Source of the DNA: Strongylocentrotus droebachiensis
Lineage: Eukaryota; Echinodermata; Echinoidea; Camarodonta; Strongylocentrotidae
Length of the DNA stretch: 64,000 nucleotides
Assembly: GCA_035222895.1 (NCBI GenBank)
Contig: JAVYIG010005371.1
Coordinates: 1-64,000 of the forward strand
Direction: 5' to 3'
A model generated the notes under the pieces. The model made no database searches. It was not told the DNA's origin and saw nothing but the letters and a program-made list of their open reading frames with translations. The translations under genes were made by a program, and so were the position numbers. Below are positions 10,483-23,100 of this stretch, in pieces (position 1 is the stretch's first letter; each line of letters opens with the position of its first letter).

Positions 10483-11904
10483 ATGTATGCAGAGAAAACG
10501 GCGCCACGCCCCGACGCGTTCCTACCAACGGGGCCTAAACCTGTTTTTCTCCGTGAGAATGATGTGCAAGATACCGATAAGAAAGCGCTTACTGGTGAGG
10601 AACTGTACATTGCCCTTGCCAAAGGCGGGAAAAGGGACAAGATTGCCGGAATTCAGCGGATACGTAGTCTATGGCGAATATACCTGACCTGCCCCAAAGA
10701 GCGCATTCGATTAATTTCAAATTGGTTGGGAGTGCGAGGCGCCATTGCCCCTGTATATGATTTGAACCCTTTCACCAGAGAAAAGGAGGACAATTTAACA
10801 AGGGTCACAATAAAGGACATTCCTCTCTCGGTAGACGATGATGTTATCCGATCAGAATTACAAGCTAGGAAGTCCGAGGTTGTTGGTTCTATCATACGTC
10901 AGAAGTTGAGAGTCAACGGTCAGCTAACCAGCTGCTTGAATGGCGATCGAGTACTCTATATTCGACCACCATCACAGCCACTACCACGCAAGCTGGTTTT
11001 TGTAAGCTCTTTTGTTGCTCGCATTTATCATCTAGGTCAGCCTTTAAGTGCGACATGTTCGAAATGCCTACAAGCAGGTCACCATGTTTCGACGTGCACC
11101 AATGACGTACGGTGCCGACAATGCAAGGAATCCGGTCACATCCAAAGCGCATGTCCCGAAGGCTCCAACATGTTGCGTAATGCCATGGCAACGAATGACG
11201 CGTCGTCTGCTAACGATCATAACGACCATCGCGATCATGACGTGGCAACGCCACAAGTTGACGCCGAGGGGAAATCCGCACCGCACGATCAAGCTAAGAT
11301 GAGCAAGGAACGTGAAGCGACGCGACAGACAAGTCTCGAGGACTTTATCGCCAACGTCCGCCACGGAGTCCAAAGAAAGGACAAGGCTCCTGAAGCAGAT
11401 GCCAGCACGAGTAGCGTTGCAACCGGTACGAGATCGGCCAGCAAACACTATGAACATGACAGACAATGAAAGCGGACAAAATATACAGTTCCTCAGGAAA
11501 ACAAAGGAACATCCCTTCACTGCTATTATGTAAAAATGTGTAGAACAGGTGAACATGCATGTGACACCTGTTCTACACATTTTTACATAATAGCAGTGAA
11601 GGGATGTCCCTTTGTCTACCTGAGGAACTGTATATTTTGTCCGCTTTCATTGTCTGTAATGTTCATAGTGAAAGTACGCGACGCATCAAATGTGACATCG
11701 GCAAAAGTTAGCGTAGCTAGTACGTCACATGTCAACAGCAGCGAAGAATGCGACAGCAATGCATCAGGGAAAATCGATTCGGGTGGCGATGAGGAATCTT
11801 CAAGCGAGTGCGATGATGAGCCGATACCACATCCCAAGAATCAGCGCAAATTGAAGAAGAAACCAGCACCCGTAAAGCCAAGAAATTCAAGTAAGAAAAA
11901 ATAG
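10483..11904 (+). pseudogene. LINE ORF1, CCHC nucleic-acid-binding protein, split by a hairpin transposon
   Basis: Starts at ATG 10483. Two zinc knuckles of form C-x2-C-x4-H-x4-C lie at about residues 192-205 and 211-224, in the context CSKCLQAGHHVSTC. The frame first stops at 11467-11469, inside a 225-bp palindromic insertion (11446-11670). The sequence after it, at 11674-11904, continues the same reading frame as an acidic, then Lys-rich tail ending NSSKKK before TAG. Without the insert and its 3-bp duplication the frame would be about 397 residues. ORF1 proteins of this kind bind the element RNA in a ribonucleoprotein. Confidence 0.85.
11446..11670. mobile_element. 225-bp hairpin element with CACTA ends inside LINE ORF1
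   Basis: The arms of about 105 bp are near-perfect complements. The left starts CACTATGAACATGACAGACA and the right ends TGTTCATAGTG, with a loop around GAACATGCATGTGAC. AAA flanks both sides (11443-11445 and 11671-11673). CACTA termini with a 3-bp duplication fit a nonautonomous CACTA/EnSpm element. The 228 inserted bases (76 codons) keep the downstream frame, but TGA codons inside stop translation. Confidence 0.85.
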
Positions 11905-11960
11905 CAAAGCTACATAATACAAAGATGACGAAATACTGTTGAAAAAACAAACAAGAAACG

Positions 11961-12917
11961 ATGAATGAAGTATCAAGAATACTTTTTGTGTCCCTCAATG
12001 TAAGAGGAATAAGAGACAAGACTAAAAGAGGCAAAATATTTCGCTGGATTAATGATCAAAAATGTCATATCGCATTTTTACAAGAATCATTTGTAACAAA
12101 AGATCTGGAATCAATAATAAAATCAGAGTGGAACGGAGCATGTTACTTCAATAATGGAACAAATCATTCAAAAGGAGTCGTGATTCTAATACACAACCGA
12201 TTATTTAGTTCACTGATATCAGTAAAAGCTTTCACACGAGGAGACGGAAGAATTCTTGCATTACAGTTTTGCTTGTATGGTAAATCATACTTTTGTATTA
12301 ATATATATGCACCAACAAAGAGTACGCTGAAAGAAAAGTTTTTTAAAACTTTAAAAATATGGTCAAATAAGTACAAGAACCATAATGATGTGCTTCTTGT
12401 AGGTGGTGATTTTAATTGTGTCCAAAACCGAAAATTAGATACTAGGGGTATTTCACACATAAATATACGTAAGCGTAATCTTTCATGTTTTCAACATTTG
12501 TTCAATTTGATTGATGTATGGAGAAAGCAAAATCCAGATAAAAGACAGTTTACATGGAGACAGGTTTCTTTAAAGATGTTTTCAAGATTAGACTATTGGC
12601 TTGTTCCAGCTGATTTTATGCACAGGGTTTACTCAACCGATATCAGACCTGCATTAAAGTGTGACCACAATGCTGTTTCACTTACGATTAAGGTTCATGA
12701 ACAGAAGCGTGGGAAAGGTATTTGGAAACTAAACTGCTCTCTGCTTGAGGACGAGACATATAGAACAAATGTCACAGATGTTATTCGAAAACTAAAACTT
12801 GAATATAGACACTTAGATTTGCAACAAAAATGGGAACTTTGTAAAATAAAGATAAAGGAATTTAGTATGAAATATGCAATAGATGTGAATAAAAAGAACA
12901 AAATGTTACATTGTTAA
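11961..12917 (+). pseudogene. LINE ORF2, endonuclease part
   Basis: ATG at 11961, then an APE-type endonuclease: SLNVRGIRDK, FLQES, NIYAPT, GGDFN, RLDYWL and CDHNAVSL appear in the family order. The frame stops at 12915-12917 in an A-rich stretch. The protein continues in the next frame from about 12901 (VNLEKELRDL), so one indel separates this from the reverse transcriptase part. The endonuclease nicks target DNA in target-primed reverse transcription. Confidence 0.9.
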
Positions 12918-15741
12918 TTTAGAAAAAGAATTAAGAGATCTATGTGAAAATGAATGTAACCTATCTGTAGAGGATAACGATAGAATGAAGAAACTAAAAA
13001 ATAATATTGACAAATGGTATACATATCAATGTAGAGGTGCTTTTGTACGTTCAAGGGAGAAATGGTTAGAAAAGGGTGAAAAATCAAATAGATATTTCTT
13101 GCAACTCGAAAAGAGAAGGGACCAGAAAAAAGAAATAGACTCTTTAGAAGTTAATGGGAAAATTCAGAAAGATAATATTTTAAAGCACATACATAGTTAT
13201 TATACGAATTTGTATTCAATCGATGATCATCAATATAGCTCTCACGACGTGTTTACAAACATAGATATTCATTCATTGTGCGAAGAAGAAGCAGACAGCT
13301 GCGAAGGTTTACTTACTGAAGCAGAATGTTGGAACTCATTAAAAGGCATGAATAATAATAAATCGCCAGGCAGTGATGGCCTAACAGTGGAATTCTATAA
13401 ATGTTTCTGGTCAGAGATAAAAGACCTGGTGTTGGAAAGTCTGAATACGGGATTTTGTAATGGGGAGTTGTCATGGTCACAAAAACAATCTGTTCTTACT
13501 CTTATGTATAAAAAAGGTCCTAAGACGCGCCTTGGCAACTGGCGGCCAATATCATTACTCAATGTCGATTACAAAATCGCTGCTCGTGCCTTGTCACATA
13601 GACTGAAGCGTGTAATAAATACTATAGTATCGGTCGATCAGTCGGGTTTTATGAAAGGAAGGTCAGCTACTGAAAACGTACGTCTTATACAAGATATAAT
13701 AGACTATTGTGAGTCAGAACATGTTCCGGGTATTATTATGTTTATCGATTTCAAACAAGCTTTTGACAATGTTAATCATTCTTTTCTTTTTAAAACGTTG
13801 GAAATATTTGGGTTCAAAGATACATATATAAAATGGATTCGCACACTATATCACAATGCATGTGGTAGTGTTATGAATTATGGATGGCTCTCAGAAAATT
13901 TCACAATTGAGAAAGGTGTAAGGCAAGGATGCCCACTATCAGCATTGTTATTTATTATTACTGCAGAAATCTTAGCGTTAAAGGTGAATCAAAATAAAGA
14001 TATTAAAGGTATACAAGTTCTAGATAAAAATCATGAAGGACTTGAAACAGAAATTAAAATTGCACAATATGCAGACGACACGGTAATGACACTCAGTTCA
14101 CTTGCGTCAGTGAGACATGCAATGGACGAAATAAAAAAATTTGGCAGATATGCTGGTATTTTGGTGAATTGGGATAAATCGAAAATAATGCAGCTTTCAC
14201 AAAGATGTGATGCAAATGAAATTGAAGGATTGGCTTTTTCAAACGATCCATTTAAATTTCTTGGGATTTATGTAGGGATGAATATAAAAGAAGTAGAAAC
14301 ACTAAATTGGGAAGGAAAAATTGACAAGATTAAAAGAATTTTAGATTTGTGGAAAATGCGTCATCTGACGTACTACGGGAAAATCACAGTTATAAAGATG
14401 CTAGCTGCATCACAAATAGTATATGTGGCTACTGCTGTTCCAGCACCCAAAGATGCCATCAAAAGAATTAATAAGTTATTATACTCCTTTTTGTGGCGCT
14501 CAAAAACAGAAAAAATAAGAAGAAATATTTGTATTAATGATGTTACAAGTGGGGGGTTGGGAATGATTGATCTGGAAGCTAGAGTTAGTGCATTGCGTCT
14601 TTCATGGATAATGAAATATTTGAACTGTCAAAATACCTCATGGAAAACATTGTTTTCCTATTGGATTGACAAGGTTGGGGGAATACCCTTATGTTTAGAA
14701 TTTAACTGTCACAAGAAAGACATGGAAAAATTATGTAAAACAGCAAATTTGCCATATTTTTACTTTGATTTGCTTTGTACATGGTCTGAACTAAAATATG
14801 TAAATATTGAGGGGACGAATAACATAATGAGAACGATACTATGGAATAATAGTAATATTAAAATAAGGAACCGAATGCTTCATTTTAAGGTGTGGGAGAG
14901 AGGAGGAATAAAAAGAGTACACCATGTTCTTAATGACGGTCGATGGAAAAACTCTGACGAAACTGCCCAAAGATATGGGTTACCCAAAATGTTATTTGCT
15001 TTTAAGTTTGCTATGTTGAAAAAGGCTTTCCCCTTGGTATGGTTGCGTAAATCACAAGATGTAGAACGTGATGAAGTAATTGATTTACAGACCATTGAGA
15101 TTTCGACAGGGGATATGATAGATTTGTCAAAACTTAATACGAAAATAATATATTCACTGATTGTGCAAAAAAATAAGAAAAAACCATATATTTTAAACGC
15201 ATGGCAACAACGACTACACTTACATGCGGATTTTAATTGGTCATCTGTTCTACAGTTTAAATTTCATGTTGTACGGAATAATAAAATCAGAGAATTTAAC
15301 TTTAAACTTTTGCATATGATTTTACCATCACGATACAATTTATGCAAATGGAAGATCTTAGATTATAATACATGTGAGATATGTAATACGCTAGAAACCA
15401 CTAAGCATATGATGTTGGAGTGTGAAAACGTAAGATTGTTTTGGAGAATTGTTTCAGGTGTAATCTTCAATTTATGTGGTCTAAATATTCAGATGACTGA
15501 ACAGATTTTAATACTTGGTTATGAAGTTGAAAACTCAATTTGTCATTTAGTAAATTTAATAATAAATTTTGCTGAGTATGTAATATATAGAAACCACATA
15601 AAGAATTTACAATCATTTAATAGAACACATGCGAGAACTCTATATCGTAGTCTTAAATATGAGTTGACATTTTATTTGAACTGTAAAAGTATTAAAAGAG
15701 AAAATAACAATATGGTACAGAAATTAATTGAGATGCTGTAG
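12901..15741 (+). pseudogene. LINE ORF2, reverse transcriptase and C-terminal domain
   Basis: Open from 12901 to TAG 15739-15741; the first ATG is at 12985 (918 residues). Motifs: NNNKSPGSDGL, KGPKTRLGNWRPISLLN, FIDFKQAFDNVNH, GVRQGCPLSALLF and the catalytic YADD at 14068-14079. A C-terminal CEICNTLETTKHMMLEC near 15375-15425 is the zinc-knuckle-like end seen in L1/Tx1 ORF2. No internal stop over 2.8 kb implies a recent insertion. It is separated from the endonuclease only by the indel near 12895. Confidence 0.92.
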
Positions 15742-15916
15742 ACAACGAAAACAGATGTACTCATGAACAAACTAATGGGACGTTGCAATATTTTATTTGT
15801 TTATGATTTTATATGAGTTGAATTTGTTTATTTGAAGGAAAAGAAACAAAAAGGAATGTCAATTTGAATAATAAAGTTCCTCTGATTGAGGTTAAAGAGA
15901 AAAAAAAAAAAAAAAA

Positions 15917-17560
15917 CTATTTACATACATCTAGCCTACAGAAGTGTATTACTTTTACGGATTGTTTGTAAATTTGACTTAGCTTCTACGAGAGCTATTT
16001 AGGGGATATTGTCTGTTCATAGAGTAAATTCTGAAGCAATTTCATCACGTCCATGGAGTGCCTCGCACATCATATTTTCTCAATCTTGGTACGTTTGGAC
16101 CATGTTTCAAATACCATTTGCCCTTTGAAAGACACATTCAAAAATATTATTTCATTGTCAATTTGGATATTTTGAAAACCATGTATATACCTGATTATTT
16201 GTATGTAATCGTATATGTTATAACCTTGAATGTTGATCGCTATATTGTAATCATTGTATGCTAACGTAAATTTAATTACCAATGACATTTTGGAAGCGGT
16301 TGTTAATGATACGATGTGATTTCAGATATGTAGGCACTAAATATTGAGAATTATATGTGAGCATGCGTAGTTCAGCTTCTGTCTACCAGATATATCAAAT
16401 AAAACTATCATTGAATCGTGTCACGATCCTAACTTCTACGTTCACTGTTGATGATTATTTGATTTACTACAACATTATTGATAACAAACATTGAAATCTA
16501 CATTATAAATCATGAATATATTATATAGATATAGGGAATAGCCTATTTCATTGGAATGTACATAATTCCACATTACTACCTTGCTTCCACGGGGTCCTAC
16601 AAATATGATAAATTAATATAATGTAAAGTAATTATTATTATTTAAAAAAAATAAGTAAAAAGAATGAGAAAAGGGAATGAAATACGGACAGAGTTGACAA
16701 AACGTGACAAACGCTAAACAAAGTAAATAATATGATTGTGTACAATTGCAACTAAAAGTTTAAGAGTTAACATTCAACAGGTGCTCAAAATAGTTAAAAG
16801 TACACATAGCCAAAAGAGGGTCAGATTTTTTAAAATTTCGCTTATATCATCCAGAAATAAATATGTCAGTGCTTGACATATGCAAGAAATAAAATGAGAT
16901 AAATTAATTCCAACGTCTCCAATCATAATGGATTTCTGATCGGAAAGTGTTGCTTATTAGCCAGTTTTCAAACTGCAAACAAATGAAACCCATCTTGTTC
17001 TTAGCCGTTCAGTTGAAAAGGAAAACGTGTTAAAACGTGTTTCCAAATGGGAACAATCGACAGATAAAATGTTTTTGAAAATTCATTAAAATTCTAAAGA
17101 GTGACGGACACAAAAACTGGGTTTGGTATTTAAATAGGAAGTATTACGACCACAAGGATGAAACCTGCAATATCTTCATATATTTACTGAGGCATTCCCT
17201 CTTGAATTGGACGAACTTAGATAATGTTTTGATAAAGTCCTTCAAGTCATCAAAACAAAGTTTGTACAACATCGATATAGCCCCTGGGCAAAACAAACAC
17301 CTTGCATTGTGAAAAAAGAACGATCTAAGGTCAGGTCTCTCGTCAGACTCGGCCAGACAAACAGAGCTCGGAGGTGCACATAACACATAACGATCGCGAC
17401 GTATTAGAGTCAATACGAAAACGCGTACGTATAATACGTGGGAGTGTTGAATTCATTTCTTACAAGTTATAGTCAGAGAGAGGTTCGATCGAAGTTCACT
17501 AATCTAGCAGTGTTTAGTGTAGAAATCATACTCGAATATCTACATCAGACGCGCAACGTC
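15917..17560 (+). promoter_or_regulatory. 5' flank of CYP gene 2 (duplicated upstream region)
   Basis: Homologous to 46300-47991 upstream of gene 3 and, over 16010-16520, to the inverted copy at 63492-64000. Similarity is high throughout, including stretches with no sign of coding. The upstream-most 100 bases are a diverged version of the sequence on the other side of the LINE. No clear TATA box can be assigned. Part of 17261-17560 belongs to a 438-bp tandem duplication that includes exon 1. Confidence 0.55.
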
Positions 17561-17643
17561 ATGACCGTTCTAGGAATGATAAGCGGTCTCTTCTCGATGA
17601 CCACTGTGTATCTCATGGTAGCCGTGGTCGTTATCTTCTTCAT
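17561..17643 (+). CDS. CYP gene 2 exon 1a (membrane anchor)
   Basis: Encodes MTVLGMISGLFSMTTVYLMV and a hydrophobic end, then AT|GTAAGTAT. The split codon completes with exon 2. An in-frame TAA at 17432-17434 with no other ATG in between fixes the start. Its protein is identical to exon 1b. Confidence 0.8.
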
Positions 17644-20095
17644 GTAAGTATATCATATTACTGTATATTTCTTTACTTCCAGAACATCATATTTACTGTT
17701 TGTACAACATCGATATAGCCCCTGGGCAAAACAAACACCTTGCATTGTGAAAAAAGAACGATCAAAGGTCAGGTCTCTCGTCAGACTCGGCCAGACAAAC
17801 AGAGCTCGGAGGTGCACATAACACATAACGATCGCGACGTATTAGAGTCAATACGAAAACGCGTACGTATAATACGTGGGAGTGTTGAATTCATTTCTTA
17901 CAAGTTATAGTCAGAGAGAGGTTCGATCGAAGTTCGCTAATCTAGCAGTGTTTAGTGTAGAAATCATACTCGAATATCTACATCGGACGCGCAACATCAT
18001 GACCGTTCTAGGAATGATAAGCGGTCTTTTCTCGATGACCACTGTGTATCTCATGGTAGCCGTGGTCGTTATCTTCTTCATGTAAGTATATCATATTACT
18101 GTATATTTCTTTACTTCCAGAACATCATAAAAATGGTATAAATGGACTAAAATAGATACTAAAATGAACACATAACCTTCTTGATGCAGAATAACTAGTC
18201 CAAGGTCAACATTGAAGCTCATTTGGTTGAATTTTAGGCGTTTTTTTTTTTTTTTTAAAATCTCAGGACAATGCAATCCATTTTCTAACGATTTTTAGGA
18301 TGTTCTGGAAGTTTGACTTAATTTGTGCAGGATCGTAATAATTACTAAATGCTCAGGTAATGAGCTATTATTTTGCAATCGCTTTTTGTCCGTCGTAAGT
18401 CGTCTGCATACACTTTAAAAAAAGAAAAAAGCTTTTCCGACATATATTCTTCTAAAAAGCCCATGGCTCCAGATTTTAACCAAAGTTAGCAGGACTCAAA
18501 CGACATTCTTATGTAAGGAAGATTTATATTTCTTCAAAAAGGAAACGTTACCACAAAGGGGACCAGGGGTACCGCCACATACCGTGTGAGTCAAAAACAA
18601 GTTTAAACCTAAACAAAATTGCTAATTATTTTGAAAATCATCTATGAACACTAAATTATTGTAAATCTTATTAAAGAGTGTTTTATCCCAAATCATTTGG
18701 TATCATTTTTGTGTGGTAAGTGTTCACGCTTTGATGAACAGGAGGCATTGTTTGTGAGAGTGCAAAAATCGACTTGCGCCAAAGTGATGCCTATACATTA
18801 TGTTGGGATTATATAGCTAAATGCGAGATTGAATTGAATGTATCAAACACTTTTTCATAAGATGTATAATAATTTACTGTTCATAGATGACATTTAAAAT
18901 AATAAGCAATTTTCTAGGTGTAAACTTTTGTTTATACTCACATTGTAGAGGAGACAGGCCTCGTTCACATACGACGCGACAAAACTGAAGTAGGAGTCAC
19001 ATTTCTTTATCTTTTAACGCAGAGCTCAGTAAATACTCGTTGGACCTTTAATTATTTAATTTCCAACATAAAGATAAACAAAGGCATTACGGATATTACT
19101 TATATTTAGCAACCTGTGAAATTTTGTTTCTCTATTTTTGTTGATTCTAGCTATGATTACTGGACTCATACGTATTTCAAGAGGCTTGGTATTCCGGGAC
19201 CCCCTCCCAAACCCATCTTTGGCAATGCGTTGGACTTTGGCAAGGTGAGACTGACTCTAAATTTACTTTACCATAATTGTTAAGCCTTGAGTAGAGCCTA
19301 GATACGTCAGTCTCAGGTCGTGTCAGCTAAAGTACAGAGCATTTGTAGTTATACGCCCAGCGACTGACATGGGTGTGCTTAGCACCAGTCAGCGGGAGGG
19401 GCGGGGGGGGGGGGGGGGGGGGAGAGAAAGAGCTGAGAGAGAGAGAGACACCGAGAATGGTAAAAGGTCCATGGCGGGATTAACAACGGTGTCATCGTCT
19501 TGGCTATATGAGACAGGATTAACCCTTGACCCTGATGAAGATAATGTTATATTTCTCTAGATAATTTGGTAGGCATTGTATAATCATTCGTAGAGGTATG
19601 TTTATAAAGGTAGCCACAACGTTATGTACATGTATCTGAGGTAGTTATAATGTCTACAATTTGCATAGAGAACCATGTACACTAGGCAGGGTTAGGGTTA
19701 TGGTAATGGTTTGTTGTAAGGCTAGTTAGTGCTAGGATGTTTCTTTTGTTTCGTTTAAAGAAGGACAATCATATTTTATTGTAATTATCACCTTATAGCA
19801 GCCCATTTTCGAGTTGCTTGACGAATACGCAAATAAATACGGTCCAGTTGTCGGTATCTACATGTGGAGACGACCTCTGCTCATAGTCAGAGACCTCGAT
19901 ATGCTACGTGATATCATGGTCAAGGATTACCATAGATTCTACAATAAAATGGTAAGAAATGTTGAATTTTTGCTTGTGAATGTAGCAATTATGCTTGATT
20001 GACTGATAATGCAATCTTGAAAAAAGTGAATGAAATGATGATGATAATATTATATATGACTACTACTACTGCTACTAATAATAATAATCAAACCA

Positions 20096-20131
<36 letters not shown>

Positions 20132-23100
20132 GATAATGTACGTAATAATAATGAGTATGACGATTAAGAAAATAATGATGAGGATGATGATGATGGAGAT
20201 GAGAATAATGATGATGGTGAAAGTGATGATGATGATGATGATGACAATGGTTGTGATGAGGGTGGTGATGACGATGATGATGCAATACAATTCCAATTTA
20301 GTTTATAATGGATCAATCGGCAGTTCGATCCTGTCCCTATACAATATTGAATGAACTGAATTAAAATGAAATGATTTTAATGATTGCTCTGACACACTTA
20401 TCTAATGTTGCTATTCCTGTCTTCGTTAAAAAAAAAATATATATATTTAGCCCACCACAGGCTATTTTATTGGATAAAGTAAAAACAAAGAGAAAAAAAT
20501 CATGAAGTTACATAAGTTTGATTCACTTGGTTACAAGGTGGTTCTCTCATTTTCATTCATACCGAATTGAAGTGACTGCCACTCAATAACAAATTGTTTA
20601 TACAAACCAGATAAATTATGAATATATCTTTCATCCTCATAATATTGAACAACTTTTACACCAAATGCAGGAACTCTGTTGATCAGCTTTTCTGAGAAAA
20701 ATGGTTGCTTTATAAATGTTACTTTGGAATTGAGTGCACCATATAGAATGTTTTCATCCTTTTCTAGCCGCTGCCGGTGAGCTCAGGAAGTTTCGACAAC
20801 GCCCTCTTCCTCTTGAAAGACGCACGGTGGAAGAGAGTTCGTGATATCATGACACCAACCTTCACAGGAAAGAAAATGAAAATGGTATTCAATCAAAACA
20901 AAATTAAATGACTAAGGCCCGTATTCTGAAGTCAGGTTTAACTTTAAACTTAGGTTTAAGCCTAGTCTAAGTCTCGCCTAACTCTCAAATTTAAACCTAG
21001 GTTTAACATTGCGTTTCTGAAGTCAGGTTTAATTTAAACCTAGGTTTAAGCCTGGTCTAACTTTGTGGAAATTGTACCCATATTTAAACCTGGGGTACAG
21101 CTAGTTTAAGTCTGGCTTAAGTCAAGTCTAACTATTTGTTGGATATTCAAAGAAGAAGACACCATTAAAAGTCATTACGACGAATTATTACAAATTATGA
21201 TACCGGAGAGACCTCTTGTGGAAAGAAATAAAACCTTTCACATTCATGGCGCGATGATTTTTTTTTGCATTGCTGTCGTTTTTTAAATACCAAACAAACA
21301 GCGATTTGCACTTGCTATCTAGCTGACTCCAACACTAGTAGAGAGACACACACGTCGCCGTGCGGATGAAAGTGGGCCTTGCGATTTTATGCCTTTGGCA
21401 AGTTTGAACATTAATTTGGATACTTCATTTGCTTATTGAATCTTTATGCCTAATATTTTCTAAGTCTTAAGATTTTATATTTTATATAAGATTGTGTGAT
21501 TTGTATAGTACGACAATCCTTGAAACTAAAAAGTTGCCAAAGTAAATCAACACGTATCATCTTGTTGCAGAGGAAAACAAATATAGTAGTCCCATACCTT
21601 TAGTTTGACGTTATGCTCACGGAGTTTGAAACTGTGAGTGCAATACACATTTTCGAATTGCGTCCCAACGATGTAAACAAATGCGAGTTAAAATAAAATT
21701 GTAAGGTTGGATTAGGCTAGAGTTAAGAGTAAATTACTGTAGATCTAGAGCTAAATCTATATTTATAAGACAATCATGAGATAATTAAGAGCCAACGAGC
21801 GTATTAAGCCGGAACTCTAGTAGAGTTTTGGGTAATTCTACAATTTCTGCCCATATTAAATAAAAAATAAACTAGATCTAGGAGTACCCGGGGTCTAGAT
21901 CTAGTCTAGACCCTAGGCCTATGACTGAGTATGATTAGGCGCGCCTATATTTATTATGATGTCAAAACATCCAGAACATCCTAAAGATGCACTTGATCTA
22001 GATCTAGACCTAAATAAGATTAAAATGACTAAAAGAGAAATGATCAACAATACCTTCTTGATGCAGAATAACTATTCCAAAGTCAACATTGAATCTCGGT
22101 CGAATTTTAAGCTTTTTTAAGGACAATGCAATACGTTTTCTAACCGTGTGTACGAATGAATGCGCGCACGATCGAATGATATGCGCGCACGGTGACCGAA
22201 AAGGGGATCGTGATACCCGACACGTCGGTTCGAAAAAGGATTGCATTGTCCTAAAAAAAAAGCCTAAAAATCAACCAAATAAGGTTTAGCAATGTTGACT
22301 TTGGACTAGTTATTCTGCATCAAGAAGGTATTTTTCATCATTTTTAGTTTCTCTTTTAGTCATCTAGACTTAACCTTATTTAGAGCATTTTTCTCTGCCT
22401 CCCGGAAGTTTTGACTAATCTGAGCAGAATTGTAGAATTACCGATTTTTGTATTGATTATTTATTTATTCTCAAAGATCAATTCCACCTCCATTCAGACT
22501 TTTTCAGCAGTTTTACAATAAATCAAAGGGTAAAACAAAACAAAAAATCATGCCATGCCATAACGTTCAACGGTTGCTTCAAAAGAGATTTGTTTGTGTC
22601 GGCTATACGCTACCCTTGAAGAGGATGAGCTGTACTGAGCATGTGCAGTAGAAGCAGACTACATCTCCATGGTAGTTAAACCTTGGCTTAACTTTAAACC
22701 TGGGTTTAAGTTTAGACTAGACTTAAGCCCGGGTTTAACCAAAGCTTAGACCTGAAGTCTGGCTTACTTAAACCCGGGTTTAAAGTTAAACCTGGGTTTA
22801 ACAAAACCTGACTTCAGAATACTGGCCAGAATGTTTTGTGTGACAACGCATATCAAACAAAATATACTGGAGGACTTTTCCAGTCCAGGTAGTCCACTGA
22901 TGGACTGTTTCCGTGTCACACACCCAATGAATCAGTTGTGAAAATCACACCCTCAACGCTTAAACGGAGACAGTCCATGGCCCGTATTCTGAAGTCAGGT
23001 TTAACTTTAAACCTAGGTTTAAGTCTAGTCTAAGCCTCGCCTAACTCTCAGATTTAAACCTAGGTTTAATTTTGCGTTTCTGAAGTCAGGTTTAACTTAA

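Larger units (their letters stand above)
10258..15916 (+). mobile_element. Near-full-length L1/Tx1-type LINE
   Basis: A non-LTR retrotransposon of about 5.66 kb with a 5' leader, ORF1 (two CCHC knuckles), ORF2 (APE endonuclease and reverse transcriptase) and a 3' tail of A residues ending at 15916. The left boundary is taken where homology to the empty copy at 46278-46377 stops. The ORF2 style (KSPGSDG, NWRPISLLN, YADD, a late CxxC-HxxxxC) is that of the L1/Tx1 group as I know it. ORF1 is split by a small transposon and ORF2 by one frameshift, so this copy is inactive but young. Confidence 0.9.
17261..18136 (+). repeat. Tandem duplication of 438 bp carrying CYP exon 1
   Basis: 17261-17698 and 17699-18136 are nearly identical, starting GTTTGTACAACATCGATATAG. 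Each includes upstream sequence, the first coding exon, its donor and the first bases of intron 1. Gene 3 has a single copy (47635-48115). Confidence 0.9.

Noticed and set aside
11068..11580. 170-codon frame on the - strand over LINE ORF1
   Set aside because: Antisense shadow of ORF1 and the hairpin insertion; no family features.
17438..17560. N-terminal extension of CYP exon 1 from GTG
   Set aside because: No ATG lies between the in-frame stop at 17432 and 17561, and the family protein starts close to its membrane anchor.
17644..17682. A 39-base intron (GTAAGTAT to TTCCAG) after exon 1
   Set aside because: Too short, and splicing from the same donor to 19151 gives an in-phase, family-typical protein; the AG lies in a MITE terminus.
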